A stretch of 64,000 nt of DNA from Ailanthus altissimus (Eukaryota; Streptophyta; Magnoliopsida; Sapindales; Simaroubaceae), in NCBI GenBank assembly GCA_946807835.1, contig OX327705.1, positions 18,816,501 through 18,880,500 on the forward strand, read 5' to 3'. Position numbers and translations under genes: made by a program. Under the pieces are notes generated by a model. That model did no database searches and was not told the origin of the DNA. It worked only from the letters and a program-made list of their open reading frames with translations. Below, piece after piece: positions 24,849 through 36,019 of the stretch. The stretch's first letter is position 1. Every line of letters starts with the position of its first letter.

Positions 24849-25639
24849 TGGTGCGTCTATTAGGGAATAAGAGAATAAAAAGAGGTTGTTTTGTTTTTTA
24901 AAGGAAATAGAAGCAAGTGAGACTTGCAGAAATATATATATATATATACACAAAAGAAATTAAGAAAAAATGACTTAAAAAGTTTAGCTTTAAACAAAAA
25001 CCTTTTTACAAAAATTAATGCTACAATTTTAGAGTTTTGATCCCACTATAATTAAAGCTTAAAATTGCTTAATAATACACTTTAAAATGAGCTTTATACT
25101 TGAGAATTGGAATAAATACAATAAATTATAAAATTAATTTTATCTTGGTAAGTAATTTTTAATTTGTTAATTTTTATATAATTGGTATACATGTATATGT
25201 ATAATATATATGAGTCTAAATGTATTGTTTGAATGTAATTTGTTCAATATACTTCCGCTAAGTATTAAATTTTTTTGAAATTGTATCTACACTCATATAA
25301 TCACACATTCATTATCAACAACAAGATTATTATTTTTAATTGTTGCTTTGTTAATCACTTATTTTATGTTGTTAGTTTAATTATATTTAGTCATTACAAT
25401 TAAATCAAATTGCCTAAATAAAAATGAGTTGCAAAAATTTATAGTATTTAGCATAAATTTAAAAGATCAATCATCGTGGGAACAATACTCATACTCATCA
25501 CTTTTATTATTTGCTCAAAACTCATGCACTTGCAATTTAGTACATACACGTATTAGTTATTATGAACAATCATACATAAACATAAAGTTAGAATAATTTA
25601 ATTAGTTAAAAATATGGTCATTAACTATGAGGTTAAAAG

Positions 25640-26095
25640 TTTAATTTTTTTTTATAATATTTAATTAAATTTAAACTTTTTTCAATTAAAATGGAGCATA
25701 CTCATATTTCACTATTTATTTAGACTTTTAATGGCATGCTCATATTTTCACTAGTTTTTTAGATTGTTAATTGAATTTAAATTTTTTTTAATCAAAATAT
25801 GAACATAATCATATTTTTACCATTTTTGTCTTTTAATTAAATTTAAATTTTTTTTAGTTAAAATGAAAGGTATAATTGTACCTTTACTATTTTTGTCATT
25901 TTTCAATTAAAGCTAATAGAAACCATTACTTGATATGGGTCCATTTTGCTCTTTAATTAAATTTAGAATTTTTTTCATTTAAATGAGAAATATAATCCTA
26001 TTTTCACTATTTATTTAAATTTTTTGAATTAAAATAGAGGTATAATTATAATTTTATTATTTTTTTCTTTTTATCAATTAAAACTAACATAAATA
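25640..26095. repeat. Degenerate AT-rich direct repeats
   Basis: The motif 'ttaattaaatttaaa(c/t)tttttt', followed by 'aattaaaat(g)' and 'ataatcatatttttacta', recurs near 25663, 25757, 25834, 25952 and 26015, at irregular spacings of roughly 60-120 bp. No coding potential. It lies just upstream of the XPT promoter region. Confidence 0.55.
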
Positions 26096-26329
26096 ATGAC
26101 ATAATAAGATTATAAATAAAATTTTTAAAAACATTCCTATTTATATGTTCTTTTGTTTAAATTTTAAAAGTGGAGACGATTGTTTTCCTTCTTTTATAAA
26201 ATTTAAGATTTTTTTTACTAAAAATTGAAAAATAGATGCTTTAGTTTGATTCCAAGATCCTCTCTTAGTACTAGGAACTTCAGTGGCAGCGATCCTGCAA
26301 ATGAATCACAGCAAGCGGTGGGTCGACGC

Positions 26330-26335
26330 CACGTG
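26330..26335. promoter_or_regulatory. G-box (CACGTG) upstream of XPT
   Basis: The palindromic CACGTG sits in the context GCCACGTGTC, about 280 bp upstream of the XPT start codon. G-boxes bind bZIP and bHLH factors, commonly in light- or ABA-responsive plant promoters. It is a single site and function is inferred only. No convincing TATA box was found nearby; a CT-rich stretch (26585-26596) lies close to the ATG. Confidence 0.5.
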
Positions 26336-26612
26336 TCTTTTCGATGGGACAGCGTCAAACCAAACCAAATACATTACGTCTATGCTTTAGCAACGGGTTG
26401 TTTGGCAAATAAAAAAACTTTTCACGACAAACTCATTTGATCAAAACAAAAATTGGTAAAACTTAACCAAATCAAACGCTCCCTTAACGAAAGCACCAAA
26501 ATTTTTACCTACCAAAAGCCCTGGAAAAAATCTCTCTATCTTAAATTTTCTCCTCTCAAAGCTCTTGCTTTTCACTTGCACATTATCTCTCTCTAAGCAA
26601 AAGCAGTAACAA

Positions 26613-27908
26613 ATGCTTACTTTGAATCTCATTCCATCAACCTCTCCTGTCACTTTCTCCAAATCTAACTCCATTAATGCTGCTTCTTTTGCCAGTCCAA
26701 ATCTTCTCGTAAGAGCTCAAAACCAAAGAAACTTGAACTACCCTTCTGCTTTTCTCAACAAACCCACCTCTCATTGCTGCAAAGTTTCAAGCTTTAGCAG
26801 AATCCATGGATACCCACTTGGCCTTTCTTCAAGAGTCACTCATCAGATCCAAGATTCAAGCTCGGAAACAAACAAAATATCCGAATACCCTTCTGGTGTT
26901 TCCTCTAAGTCAAGATCTTTCATTACCAGAGCAGCAGCTGAATCAAACCCAGAAGAAGAAACAACTGCAGTTGTAAAGTCCAACAAGATTCAGAAGCTTG
27001 CACTTGTGTTTGGTCTCTGGTACTTCCAAAACATTGTCTTTAATATATATAACAAGAAGGTATTGAACATCTTCCCCTTCCCGTGGCTTTTGGCATCATT
27101 TCAGTTATTTGCTGGATCTATTTGGATGTTGGCTTTATGGGGTTTGAAGCTGCAACCTTGCCCAAAGATTACAAAACCATTCATTTTTGCACTTCTTGGA
27201 CCTGCATTGTTTCACACTATAGGTCACATATCAGCTTGTGTATCATTCTCTAAGGTTGCCTTGTCTTTCACTCATGTTATTAAATCAGCAGAACCTGTTT
27301 TCTCTGTTGTTTTTTCATCATTCCTCGGAGATACATATCCATTGACGGTCTGGCTCTCAATTCTCCCCATTGTTTTTGGTTGTTCTCTGGCTGCTGTTAC
27401 TGAAGTTTCTTTCAATTTTGGAGGCTTATGGGGTGCTATGATTAGTAATGTTGGTTTTGTGCTGAGGAATATATATTCAAAGAAAAGTTTACAGGATTTC
27501 AAGGAAGTTGATGGATTGAATTTGTATGGTTGGATCAGCATAATCTCATTGCTTTATCTGTTTCCGGTTGCAATTTTTGTCGAAGGTTCTCAATGGGTTC
27601 AAGGTTATCACAATGCAATTGCAGCTATTGGCAAACCATCAACATTTTATATATGGGTGTTGCTATCTGGACTATTTTATCACCTATATAACCAAACATC
27701 TTACCAGGCGCTTGATGATATCAGTCCATTGACATTCTCAGTTGGGAATACAATGAAGAGAGTGGTGGTGATTGTGGCTACTGTTTTGGTGTTCAGGAAT
27801 CCAGTTAGGCCTTTGAATGCACTTGGATCTGCCATTGCAATATTTGGAACATTCTTATACTCGCAGGCTACGGCTAAGAAGAAGGTTGAAGGTGAACAGA
27901 AGAATTAA
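26613..27908 (+). CDS. XPT: Plastidial xylulose 5-phosphate/phosphate translocator
   Basis: An intact 431-residue single-exon frame. Residues 1 to about 105 are Ser/Thr/Asn-rich and low in acidic residues, fitting a chloroplast transit peptide. From about residue 125 (KLALVFGLWYFQNIVFNIYN) the triose-phosphate translocator domain (TPT, PF03151) follows with 8-9 hydrophobic segments. Conserved features are IGHISACVSFSKVALSFTHV, SAEPVFSVVFS and, near the C-terminus, NTMKR (residues 379-383), whose adjacent Lys-Arg is the substrate-binding pair of plastid phosphate translocators. Family members exchange inorganic phosphate for sugar phosphates across the inner envelope; XPT carries xylulose 5-phosphate and triose phosphates. 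XPT is intronless in Arabidopsis, unlike TPT, PPT and most GPT genes, and this copy is too, which supports XPT over GPT. The start is the first ATG before the transit-like stretch. No defect seen. Confidence 0.94.
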   Translation: MLTLNLIPSTSPVTFSKSNSINAASFASPNLLVRAQNQRNLNYPSAFLNKPTSHCCKVSSFSRIHGYPLGLSSRVTHQIQDSSSETNKISEYPSGVSSKSRSFITRAAAESNPEEETTAVVKSNKIQKLALVFGLWYFQNIVFNIYNKKVLNIFPFPWLLASFQLFAGSIWMLALWGLKLQPCPKITKPFIFALLGPALFHTIGHISACVSFSKVALSFTHVIKSAEPVFSVVFSSFLGDTYPLTVWLSILPIVFGCSLAAVTEVSFNFGGLWGAMISNVGFVLRNIYSKKSLQDFKEVDGLNLYGWISIISLLYLFPVAIFVEGSQWVQGYHNAIAAIGKPSTFYIWVLLSGLFYHLYNQTSYQALDDISPLTFSVGNTMKRVVVIVATVLVFRNPVRPLNALGSAIAIFGTFLYSQATAKKKVEGEQKN

Positions 27909-30880
27909 GATTCAGTTGGACTCCATACTTCTTCAATCTTTTTATATTTTTTAAACTTTTTAATTTGCTGACATTGCATCTCTTGTTCTAGATCTTTGTT
28001 TCACATTTATAGAATCTTATTAGTACTTCAATTTTTTTCCCCTTGATTTTGTTCTCTATTTCTATCACAATGGTGTCGCACTACCTTGCTTCTTTTGTTT
28101 ATGTTCAACTGGAACCTTTTACCATAGGTCATTGAGATTATACTGAAAACCAAATCTTTATTAATCTGTTATTTTTCTTCCTTTTTTTCTGAATTTACAA
28201 ATTTAGAATAAATGTTCTCATCAAGTGGGTCTATTACGGCAGAATCTGAACTGAATTGATATTTGAGGTAATCGCTGTTGTAGCTTTTTAAGATGCCTGT
28301 GCCTCTGAGTGTGATTTTCTAATGGCTAACCTAGTAGGAGTACCAGTGGGATTTGGTGCGGATAGTGGCTCTCTAGTAATATTTCTGAAGATTTAAAGTA
28401 AATTTCCTTTAAGTAAAAGATATAATGTGAAATTTGAAGTCAGCATGATGAGCCGCTTGTGGAAAAGCATATTCACTATTATACACATTTTCTTGAGTAA
28501 AGCCTCAAGGTTATAGATGCTAATTTATACCTTTTTCAAGTTTGCATTATTACTGGTATCGAGTTTACCTAATGAGGTCTCTTTTCTTTTTTTCTTTTTA
28601 GGAAGTAGTTAGGTATTGAAACCTTTCAAGGAAAGGCTCTTTCATACAGATTTTGTCCTTAGCATGTTGAAGTTTAAATATATGTTCTTCTATTCGCTCT
28701 GTATTGCGGATCACAAACTAATGTGGAAATTAGTTTTAAAAATGATAATGCCAGCATTTTTGCCATATGAACTTTTTAGTTTCACTGGAGTTGTCTACAT
28801 TTTAGTGATTCCATCAAACTGTCCTAGAGCTCACCTTGAGTTAATATTGCAATTGGGAACTGGGATGTCTTAACTCATTTCTGGGGCATCAATTTTTCAC
28901 CTTAAAGGTGTAGTTGAAGCCAAAGTTAGTCTTGTGGAGCTTAGGAAAACTGTACTAGCAGATTTGAAGTCATTTTTTGGACTGACAACCTGATCTTTTG
29001 ATGGCACTTGCATCAAGGGCCATACAGAAAATAAATGTGATTAAAAACAATTTTTAGAGTCTATTACTGAGTCATAAGTCTAGTGAGTAATTCTTTATTT
29101 ATTTATTTATTTGGATTGAAATCTGGTCGAGGAGTTTAATAGTGATTGTTGGGCATCGTCATATAAAAAGAGGAAAGATCCCTAGCTTGATTAGTTATAC
29201 AATCTGGCTGGATGGATTCACTTGAGCTTCTCTTGTGAAGAGAGTAAAAGAATGAAGTGGCTATTGATTATACCAAATTTACCTTTTCCATTGATGTAGT
29301 GTGTTCTGGAGAATTGCTGTTATTTGCATTACTTAATCACCTCTACTTGAGTGTGTTGGGAAATGGTAACTTGAAAAGGTGTAGATGCAAGAGCACAGCT
29401 CAACATGTATATGTGCAATTGTTATACTAGACATATGTGTTAAGCTGTGATTTCATATTTGTTTTATTAGAAGAATCATAGAGAGTAGCACAATTATCGA
29501 GCAATATAACTATTTGTGTCAGTGGTCAAAGCAGTCCTCAAGTGTCTTACATGAAAATTTATAGGAGATGTATTTAGAAAGCACATAATTATAAGCAAGT
29601 GGTACTTTTTTATATGTGCTTGAACTTTGCTTTGCAATGCTATCACTTTGCTATTTGCAAGAGAAAACATCTCAAATAATTGAATAAATGTTTCTTTATT
29701 TCTATTCATCATACTGGTAAGTTGTGTATTGTGTTTCTAATAAGTTGTAACTCATTATATGTATGCCCAAGAGAATTTGAATTGACATTATCTTTCGATC
29801 ATGGAGTTAACATCAATTCAATCTTCAGTTGGAAAAGTCCTGCGAATAAGAGCAGAATAGGTGGTAAGTCAATAAAACTTAAATTTTCTTTCACTTTTCC
29901 TTTTGGTCGTTTATTTTTGAGTTTCAGTTTGATATGTTTACTCAATTTTTTATTCCCGAATCTATCAAATTTAATACATTAGATCTGTTGAATGAGTTAA
30001 TTCTGGGGGACAACATACTATTTTAACTTGAAAGCATCTATGATAGAATTAGCTTTCTGTTTGATTCATTATATTTTATGCATTTGATTTACTTTAGCCT
30101 CAACTCTTGCTGTAGCCTGTAGCCAACTGTCTCAAAATGTAGCATTTATTGGGTTTCTACTGATGAGAATTTGGTCATTTTTAAATTGAAGTTTGATGTT
30201 CTCAAGAATGCTCACAAACTTCAAACCGAGCATACCTATAAATATTATTACACACTCTGAACTGAATTATTTTGGCCTTGGTGTGTTGTTCAAAGCCAAT
30301 TTTTTTTTTCAAATAAATATAACTTTGTAACAGCTAATCTTCTTATATGAAATTTTACAGTGCATCAACTTCAATGCTTCAAGGAGTAAGTATATTTCTA
30401 TATACAATATCATGTGAAAAAACCAGAGCTAGATGGCCCTCCCCCTTCTTTTTTATGTAAACCAGTTCCATGCTGAATTATTTTTAAAACGGTTCGTAAA
30501 AAAAACCCATTTATATATAGCGATGATTGAACACAACCTAGGTGTTGGCTTAATTCTAAAGATACTGATTCAATCTGAATCTTTGATTTTGATAGGGTTT
30601 CAAGATGAACAAGTGCATGGAAGGATGGAAATCAAATAAATGGGTTCATATAAATTTATAACTAGACCTCAATTATGACTAAAAAGAAAAAAAAAAAAAC
30701 AAAATCATCGTGTCAGGTTCAAGGGCATAAGCCGGATCATCAATTCAAATTGATTTACTTTGATACACCAAATCAAATGAACGAATTACCAATTTTCATT
30801 TATTTTGAGTGTTGACATATGTGATTGAAATTTGTTAGAACGACTAAATCAATGTCAATTTTAGATTAGGGTGGCTAAAA
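27909..30880. other. Downstream/intergenic region of XPT, no gene recognised
   Basis: Begins with the XPT 3' untranslated region (T-rich, no single clear polyadenylation signal). Only short frames occur (for example 28616-28873, 29680-29982 and 30433-30639), with no family resemblance. An isolated 'ttttacag'/'gtaagtat' pair brackets 25 bp at 30361-30385 and could be a tiny exon of an untraced transcript. Confidence 0.5.
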
Positions 30881-30929
30881 AAGTAACTAAATTAAAAATA
30901 TTAAATTAGGTATTCAATGTTTAAATAAA

Positions 30930-31200
30930 TTTGGTTTGGTTTGATTTGGTTTGGTTTAATTTTACCTAAAAAAAGATTGAATCTGACCAAAAGGTATAAA
31001 AAAAAATTTCCACAAATTTTTTTATATAATTTATTTGAAATATTTTTATTTTAATAATTTTTAACTTATTTAACTAATAAACTTTAATTGATATTGTATT
31101 TAAAAGTTAATGGTTATTTTATTTGTTTAGATAAATATTAATTTTAAATATAATTTTTAACTTGTTTAGTTTATAGACGAGACTTGGTCATTTATTGTTT
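30930..31200. repeat. GGTTTGGTTTGATTTGG-type AT-rich repeat patch
   Basis: Contains 'ggtttggtttgatttggtt' near 30938, followed by an AT-only core, resembling the patches at 7285-7450, 32540-32690 and 61080-61290. Probably the same small repeat family. Ends undefined. Confidence 0.4.
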
Positions 31201-31964
31201 AGAAAGCCATAGAAAAAGAAAAATGAAAAAAAAAATAGGAAATTAACAACCAAAGAATTAAACCCGACCCTTTGTTTTGTTATGACAGAAGCTCTACCCT
31301 ATAGAGCTCACTTCTTCAAATGCAGTTGTTGCTTTTTATTTTGATAGGAGTAGATGCTTGCTGTTCGTCAAAGCCATAGCTTGCTACAAAATCGATAGAA
31401 TTGTCCAATCTTATCTTTTCTTTCCTTAACGTAAGTGTCCATACATTCTAAGACCTTATTCACACAATTAAGAAAAGCTGAGTGAAAGGGGGCAGATTTT
31501 TTATTGGTGTTGAGCTAACTATAGTGCAAAGTCTATTGCATATGTATATAAGTGGTTATCTTTCTTCAATCATCTACAAAGAATGGGAGAGAGAAAATCA
31601 CTACACGTCTTACTTTTACTACTATATTGGGAGTTACTCCATATGTTACTTGACATAAAATAGATAATGGATTTTTTTCGTCTTCAAGACTTGATACTTT
31701 TTTATCAATCAAAACTCCTTCCCAAACTATACAAACTTTTTTTAAGGCATACGATTTTTTGAATGTAGATAATGATATCTATAGGACGATTGGTGATAGG
31801 TTATTTACCTAGTTTATACAAGAATTTTTTTTTCACTAATCACCATTATTTTAGATATGTAATGGTGTAGGGGTTCTATATCTGCTTGCAATGTTAGTTG
31901 TTTGCGTTTAGTTAAAAGTAGAAATAGAGAGCACCCTTTGCCCCACACTCTAAAAAAAAAAGTA

Positions 31965-31993
31965 AAAATATATATATATATATATATATAAAA
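31965..31993. repeat. (TA)n microsatellite
   Basis: About 12 TA units, followed by 'aaaagtatatac'. Simple repeat. Confidence 0.85.
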
Positions 31994-32103
31994 GTATATA
32001 CATAAAAAATAAGAAAGAAAAACTTAGTTATTGAATCGAAAGTTAAGCCGACATATAGCCTAAACATTCTCACACAGTAGCATTATATTGATAGATTGAA
32101 CAC

Positions 32104-32195
32104 TAACGTCTAAGCCTACAGTAAACATACAATGAGCCCAAACAAGAAATCCAAGAACACCTATATTGATCATGGCATAAATCATGCCTGAATAC
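32104..32195 (-). pseudogene. cox1: Nuclear fragment of mitochondrial cox1 (NUMT)
   Basis: The minus strand reads [19 protein letters not shown], then CMFTVGLDV, matching the highly conserved cytochrome c oxidase subunit I segment around the copper-B histidines (usually [26 protein letters not shown]). The second His of the HH pair is Cys here, so it could not ligate copper. Similarity stops abruptly on both sides (before G-M, after L-D-V). Only about 90 bp of the 1.6-kb gene is present in nuclear, AT-rich surroundings. A mitochondrial DNA insertion is the simplest reading. Confidence 0.8.
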
Positions 32196-32539
32196 TGAAG
32201 ACCTATTTTTTTTTTGAAAAAGTCAAAACAATATAACTTATGATATCGGACCAAGGTTGCAGAGACATGAATCCATTTTTGTATTGACATATAGTATGAC
32301 TTGTAAATTTATTGGGTCATAAGGGATTTCTCCATTCTCTCCCCGGATCGTTTGATGCTTAAAATTGATAGATATTTATTTGTTTATATGAGTTTTAATT
32401 TTTAATAATTTTTTTAACTTGTTTAGTTCATAAATTTTAATTAATTTGATGTTTAAAGTTGACATACTTTTTCTTTTTCTTATTTTTGCATGAAATTTAT
32501 CTTTTACACATAATTTTTATCTTTGAAAAAATATTTAAG

Positions 32540-32690
32540 AGACCGAATTAAATCGAATTAAATTAATTCAATATAATTTAATTCTCATACATAATTTGAT
32601 AAGGTTTAATTCTAATAAAAAAAATTTATTTAGTTTGATTTTAAAGAATATCGAACTGAACCAAATCGTACCAGTCCTAAATTTTAGAGA
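32540..32690. repeat. AT-rich repeat patch with GAACTGAACC end
   Basis: Contains 'gaccgaattaaatcgaatt' and 'aatatcgaactgaaccaaat', resembling the 7285-7450 patch in composition and motif. Weak, undefined ends. Confidence 0.35.
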
Positions 32691-33698
32691 GACTTTAAAC
32701 TTCCAATTTCAATGTTGCAGGAAATAGATAAATACCTAGTTAAATAGTGATAGTCCAATTTATTATTTTTCCTAATAAAAATATCGTAATACAAATCATA
32801 CAGTAATTATGGCAAAGAGAGAGTATATGATCAATTATCTAAACGTTAATATGTTGAAAATATGTTCTAAATGTTAATCAGTTAAAAGATTGAAATGTAA
32901 CCACTGATAGTAAGAATATGCAAGTTCCTATTTTCACCCAAAAAAAAAATCTTAGAATTTAATAATTCCTTAAAATTTTTTTGTCTTTCTAACTTAAGAT
33001 ATGCAAAATATATTTTTTCTCAATCCAAATCTTGTGAAAATTATAAATGGGCCTTTATTTTAGGCCTATTCAAAAAATTAATTGAGAATCGAACAGACCC
33101 ATAAACCCATCCAAATTCGTAGCCTGTTAGTTTTGTCCAATTAAATAAAAACCGCTAAATACATTTCACTTTCTCACAAAAAAATAAAACAAAAGCACTT
33201 TCAAGTCGCTAGAAAATTTTATATAGGACAGTCCTAGTGGGATCACTTGATATAATCATGCCATGTATTTAGAACTTTCTCTTTCATTATCATGATCTGA
33301 TTTTCAAACAAATGTATGTATGGTAAACTTTTATGAATGGCTCACAGATGATGTGGTACACTAATCCCACCTAATATGCTTCTTGTTCATTGCTAGATCA
33401 CGTCTCAAAAAATGGTGAATATTGTTTTTTATTATTATTATTATTTTAAGATTTAAAATTACAATTCTATTGATATCATATCATAGGATTACCAATATCA
33501 ACCAAGATTCGATCTTTATGATGCAATCGGTATGGATTAGGTCTCTTCTCAAGTTTTAAGAGATAATCTACCCTCATTCCCCATTTTGAAGGAATGGGAT
33601 TTGTATCAAGTATTTCAATTTGGATGCTTGGCTACCCTCTGCCCAGCTATTTGTGATATGACACTTTTAGAATATGTATGTTGGTCACTTATGATATT

Positions 33699-34535
33699 TG
33701 TTGAAAAATTAATGATTTAATAATTTTAGTTGGATAAGAATTGAGATAAATACCAAAGTAGAGAGTCATAAGAAGTTTAAAAAGTATGAGATACGTATGG
33801 AGAAGTCTAGGACGTGTGAGACACGAAGGAAGAAGCGAAACGGGACTCAAAGATGTGAAGGAAGTGAAGAAAATGCGAGAAGGGCGAACAGGGCTGAGCG
33901 CCGCAGTGCCCAGGACAGCAACCTAGCGTTGCAGCGCTGGGCGCAATTTTGGCCAGCGCTCAGGGACGAGCGCTGCAGCGCCAGCCGCATCAGAAGTCCA
34001 TTTTTCTTCGAAATTTTAAATTTTGGGAAGTTTTAGACTTCCAAAACAAGTGAATTCTTAACCAATAAGGAATAGAGTTAGTAGGTACGAAATACACCTT
34101 ATATAAACACTTGTAAACTCTTGATTTCAGATTAAGCATTAAAAGAGACTCTAAGAAAGAGGAAAAATTGGGTAGACACGAAGTGCTTGTGTGCGCTAGG
34201 GTGTAACCGTTGTTTAGGTGATCATTGTTCGTGGTAGAGTAAGGGTTCACTAAACGTTTAGGTTCTTTTGAGAGTTCTTCATTGGATTTTCCTTGTAATA
34301 ACTCTAGGGAATTAATAAGAGAGGCTAGGATCCTTGGATCCACCATGGACATAGGCAATTGGCCGAACCACGTAAGATTGTGTTGTGCTCTTTTGTTTTC
34401 TGTTTTGGATTCTTGTTATTTTTACTTGATTAACAGGTTATTCCGTTTAGAAGAAGGTTAGGGTTCTAGATTGAACTTGAGATTCTTCGCTTCAATATAA
34501 CCTCGAGAGGGAGAAGGGGGTTTCCTTCCTCAACA
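33699..34535 (+). mobile_element. Probable solo LTR (837 bp)
   Basis: Runs from TGTTGAAAAATT to TTCCTTCCTCAACA, giving TG...CA ends with a TGTTGA/TCAACA inverted pair. The centre holds a GC-rich stretch (33885-33995) of repeated 'gcgctgcagcgc'-like words, then an AT-rich half ending in 'cctcgagagggagaagggg'. No internal coding region or partner LTR is nearby. The 5-bp flanks (atatt and atacc) do not match, so insertion is inferred from ends and composition only. The open frames inside on both strands have no resemblance to known proteins. Confidence 0.5.
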
Positions 34536-34972
34536 ATACCAGATGCTGCATTACTCAGGTACATGAAATGATATTAGCGTCCTGCTTTAGATAATTTTAT
34601 TTTTAAGTTTATTCCATGAAAAGAGTAACGTTATTATTTGCCCTGCCAAGTGAAGTATTTGGTAACTTAATGGGTAATGTAGTGTGCAAAATCTGCTATC
34701 AAGGCCATCAAGTAATGACTATGTATTGTGTTTTTAGTTGATACTGCTCTTTTTTTCCTCCTATTTTACAGTTTCTATTACTGGTCATATAAGTATCCCA
34801 TTGATACATGTTCATGTGCGTTAAAATTTAAGTTTGTTTTGGTTTTTTTCCATCTGCTTTTGAATTTATATATATATAGCCAATTATTGTACACAAAATT
34901 GTTCTTTATGTCATTAGCTGTATAACTAAGTGATTCTAGTTTACATTATGTTTAACCTTTGAAATTTTACAG
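34536..34972 (+). other. Intron-like sequence upstream of the B3 exon
   Basis: Starts with 'ataccagatgctgcattactcag' followed by GTACATG, which could be the end of an earlier exon with its donor. It ends in a T-rich tract and 'ttttacag', the acceptor of the B3 exon at 34973. The first part of the B3 gene was not found in the window with confidence. Confidence 0.4.
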
Positions 34973-35157
34973 ATTGATGTTCTGGGAAGTAGTTCAGACA
35001 AAGGAGTTGAGAATGCTCAATTGGAGAAACCACAATTACCACCTATATTAAAGCCTACAACAATTGAATTGCAAGGGGATGATTTCTGGTCGTTGTCTAG
35101 GAAACCATGCTTAGATGTGATTATACAAAATCACATTTGAAAACCGTGAAACACTTG
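34973..35157 (+). pseudogene. B3-domain protein gene, penultimate exon, with a 1-nt frameshift
   Basis: The exon lies between acceptor 'ttttacag' and donor 'ttg|gtaactg'. It encodes an acidic linker (SSDKGVENAQLEKPQLPP), then the start of a plant B3 DNA-binding domain: DFWSLSRKPCLDVI and, in the next frame, TKSHLKTVKHL. The break is one missing nucleotide near 35123. The exon is 185 nt; restoring one base makes both boundaries phase 0, matching the next exon at 57318. Two-B3 plant proteins of the rice Os01g0234100 type have the same FWPLSGKP...TKSHV start in their C-terminal B3 domain. The donor is followed 53 bp later by a 21.7-kb retroelement insertion. Either a pseudogene or a sequencing error at one base. 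Confidence 0.75.
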
Positions 35158-35205
35158 GTAACTGAGCCCTCTTTCGCACTATTTGGGACTCAAAATTCTT
35201 TTAAA

Positions 35206-35210
35206 GTTTA
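35206..35210 (+). repeat. Target-site duplication of the Tat element, left copy
   Basis: gttta immediately before the LTR start TGTTGAC. The right copy is 56905-56909. Confidence 0.85.
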
Positions 35211-36019
35211 TGTTGACCTAAAAAGGTGGTTCATTGAATCAACGAATTTTAAATTTGTTGAAAAAGAATTGAACTTTATGCCTCGTCTGAATTGGATTAA
35301 TAGGTACAAGTTTGAGTTTTCTATTTTTTGCGAACTATAGAGAGGGGCTTGCAATGACAACATGCACACAAGTTTAAAAGTGATCTTGTCGGGGTGGGTT
35401 CCAGCGAAGACGCTCTGATGCTTAAATCAGAAAAGGGAGTTTTTGCTTTCTTAAAAAAAAAAAATCACAAATTAGGAATCAAAATGATTTCCTGGGGGGT
35501 ACTCCATTTTCTTTTCTCTTTGTGTTTTATGAGGATTTTTTCATCATTCTCTACCATGTCTCTATCTTTTTTCTTTTATAGTGATGGTCTTTTAAAGATT
35601 TTTTTGGACTTTCCTCTGCAGTATTTCTGTCTCGTGCCGGATATTTCCTGCTGTACTTCTGACACACGCTAGATATTTTCATACTGCCCTCTCTAACATA
35701 CGCCGAATATCTTTTCACAGATTTTGTCTCCGTTCTTACTCTATGTCAGATGTCACTTCTGATGTGCTAAGCATATTCCTTGAGTTTGTCTCCGCCGGCA
35801 TTTTTGGTTAAAGTGAGGCTTATTTTGGTCGGCCCGAGTCAGTACCTGCTCGGCCGTAGTCTCAGTAGGGCCAACATATGCCGAAAAGTTTTCATCATCA
35901 GTCGACCAAATTCCCCGCATTTGAACCGATTCTGTTGTTCTCACGGGTTTAGGCCCATTGGCCATTGTCCTGGGCCTGCCTTAGTTGAGTTCTAAGCCCA
36001 TGGCCCTCTGGGGGGGACA
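35211..36019 (-). repeat. Tat element 3' LTR
   Basis: Plus-strand ends TGTTGAC...GGGACA. Matches 56058-56904 throughout, for example 'ctattttttgcgaact', 'gacaacatgcacacaag' and 'ctccgccggcatttttgg'. Its right terminus is shorter than that of the other LTR, whose G-rich run is expanded. Confidence 0.85.

Noticed and set aside
26225..26440. 71-residue frame upstream of XPT
   Set aside because: Overlaps the promoter region with the G-box; no homology and no alignment with the transit peptide.
33797..34358. Frames in the 837-bp LTR (79 aa plus, 122 aa minus)
   Set aside because: Arg/Glu-rich translation of GC-rich LTR sequence; no homology visible.
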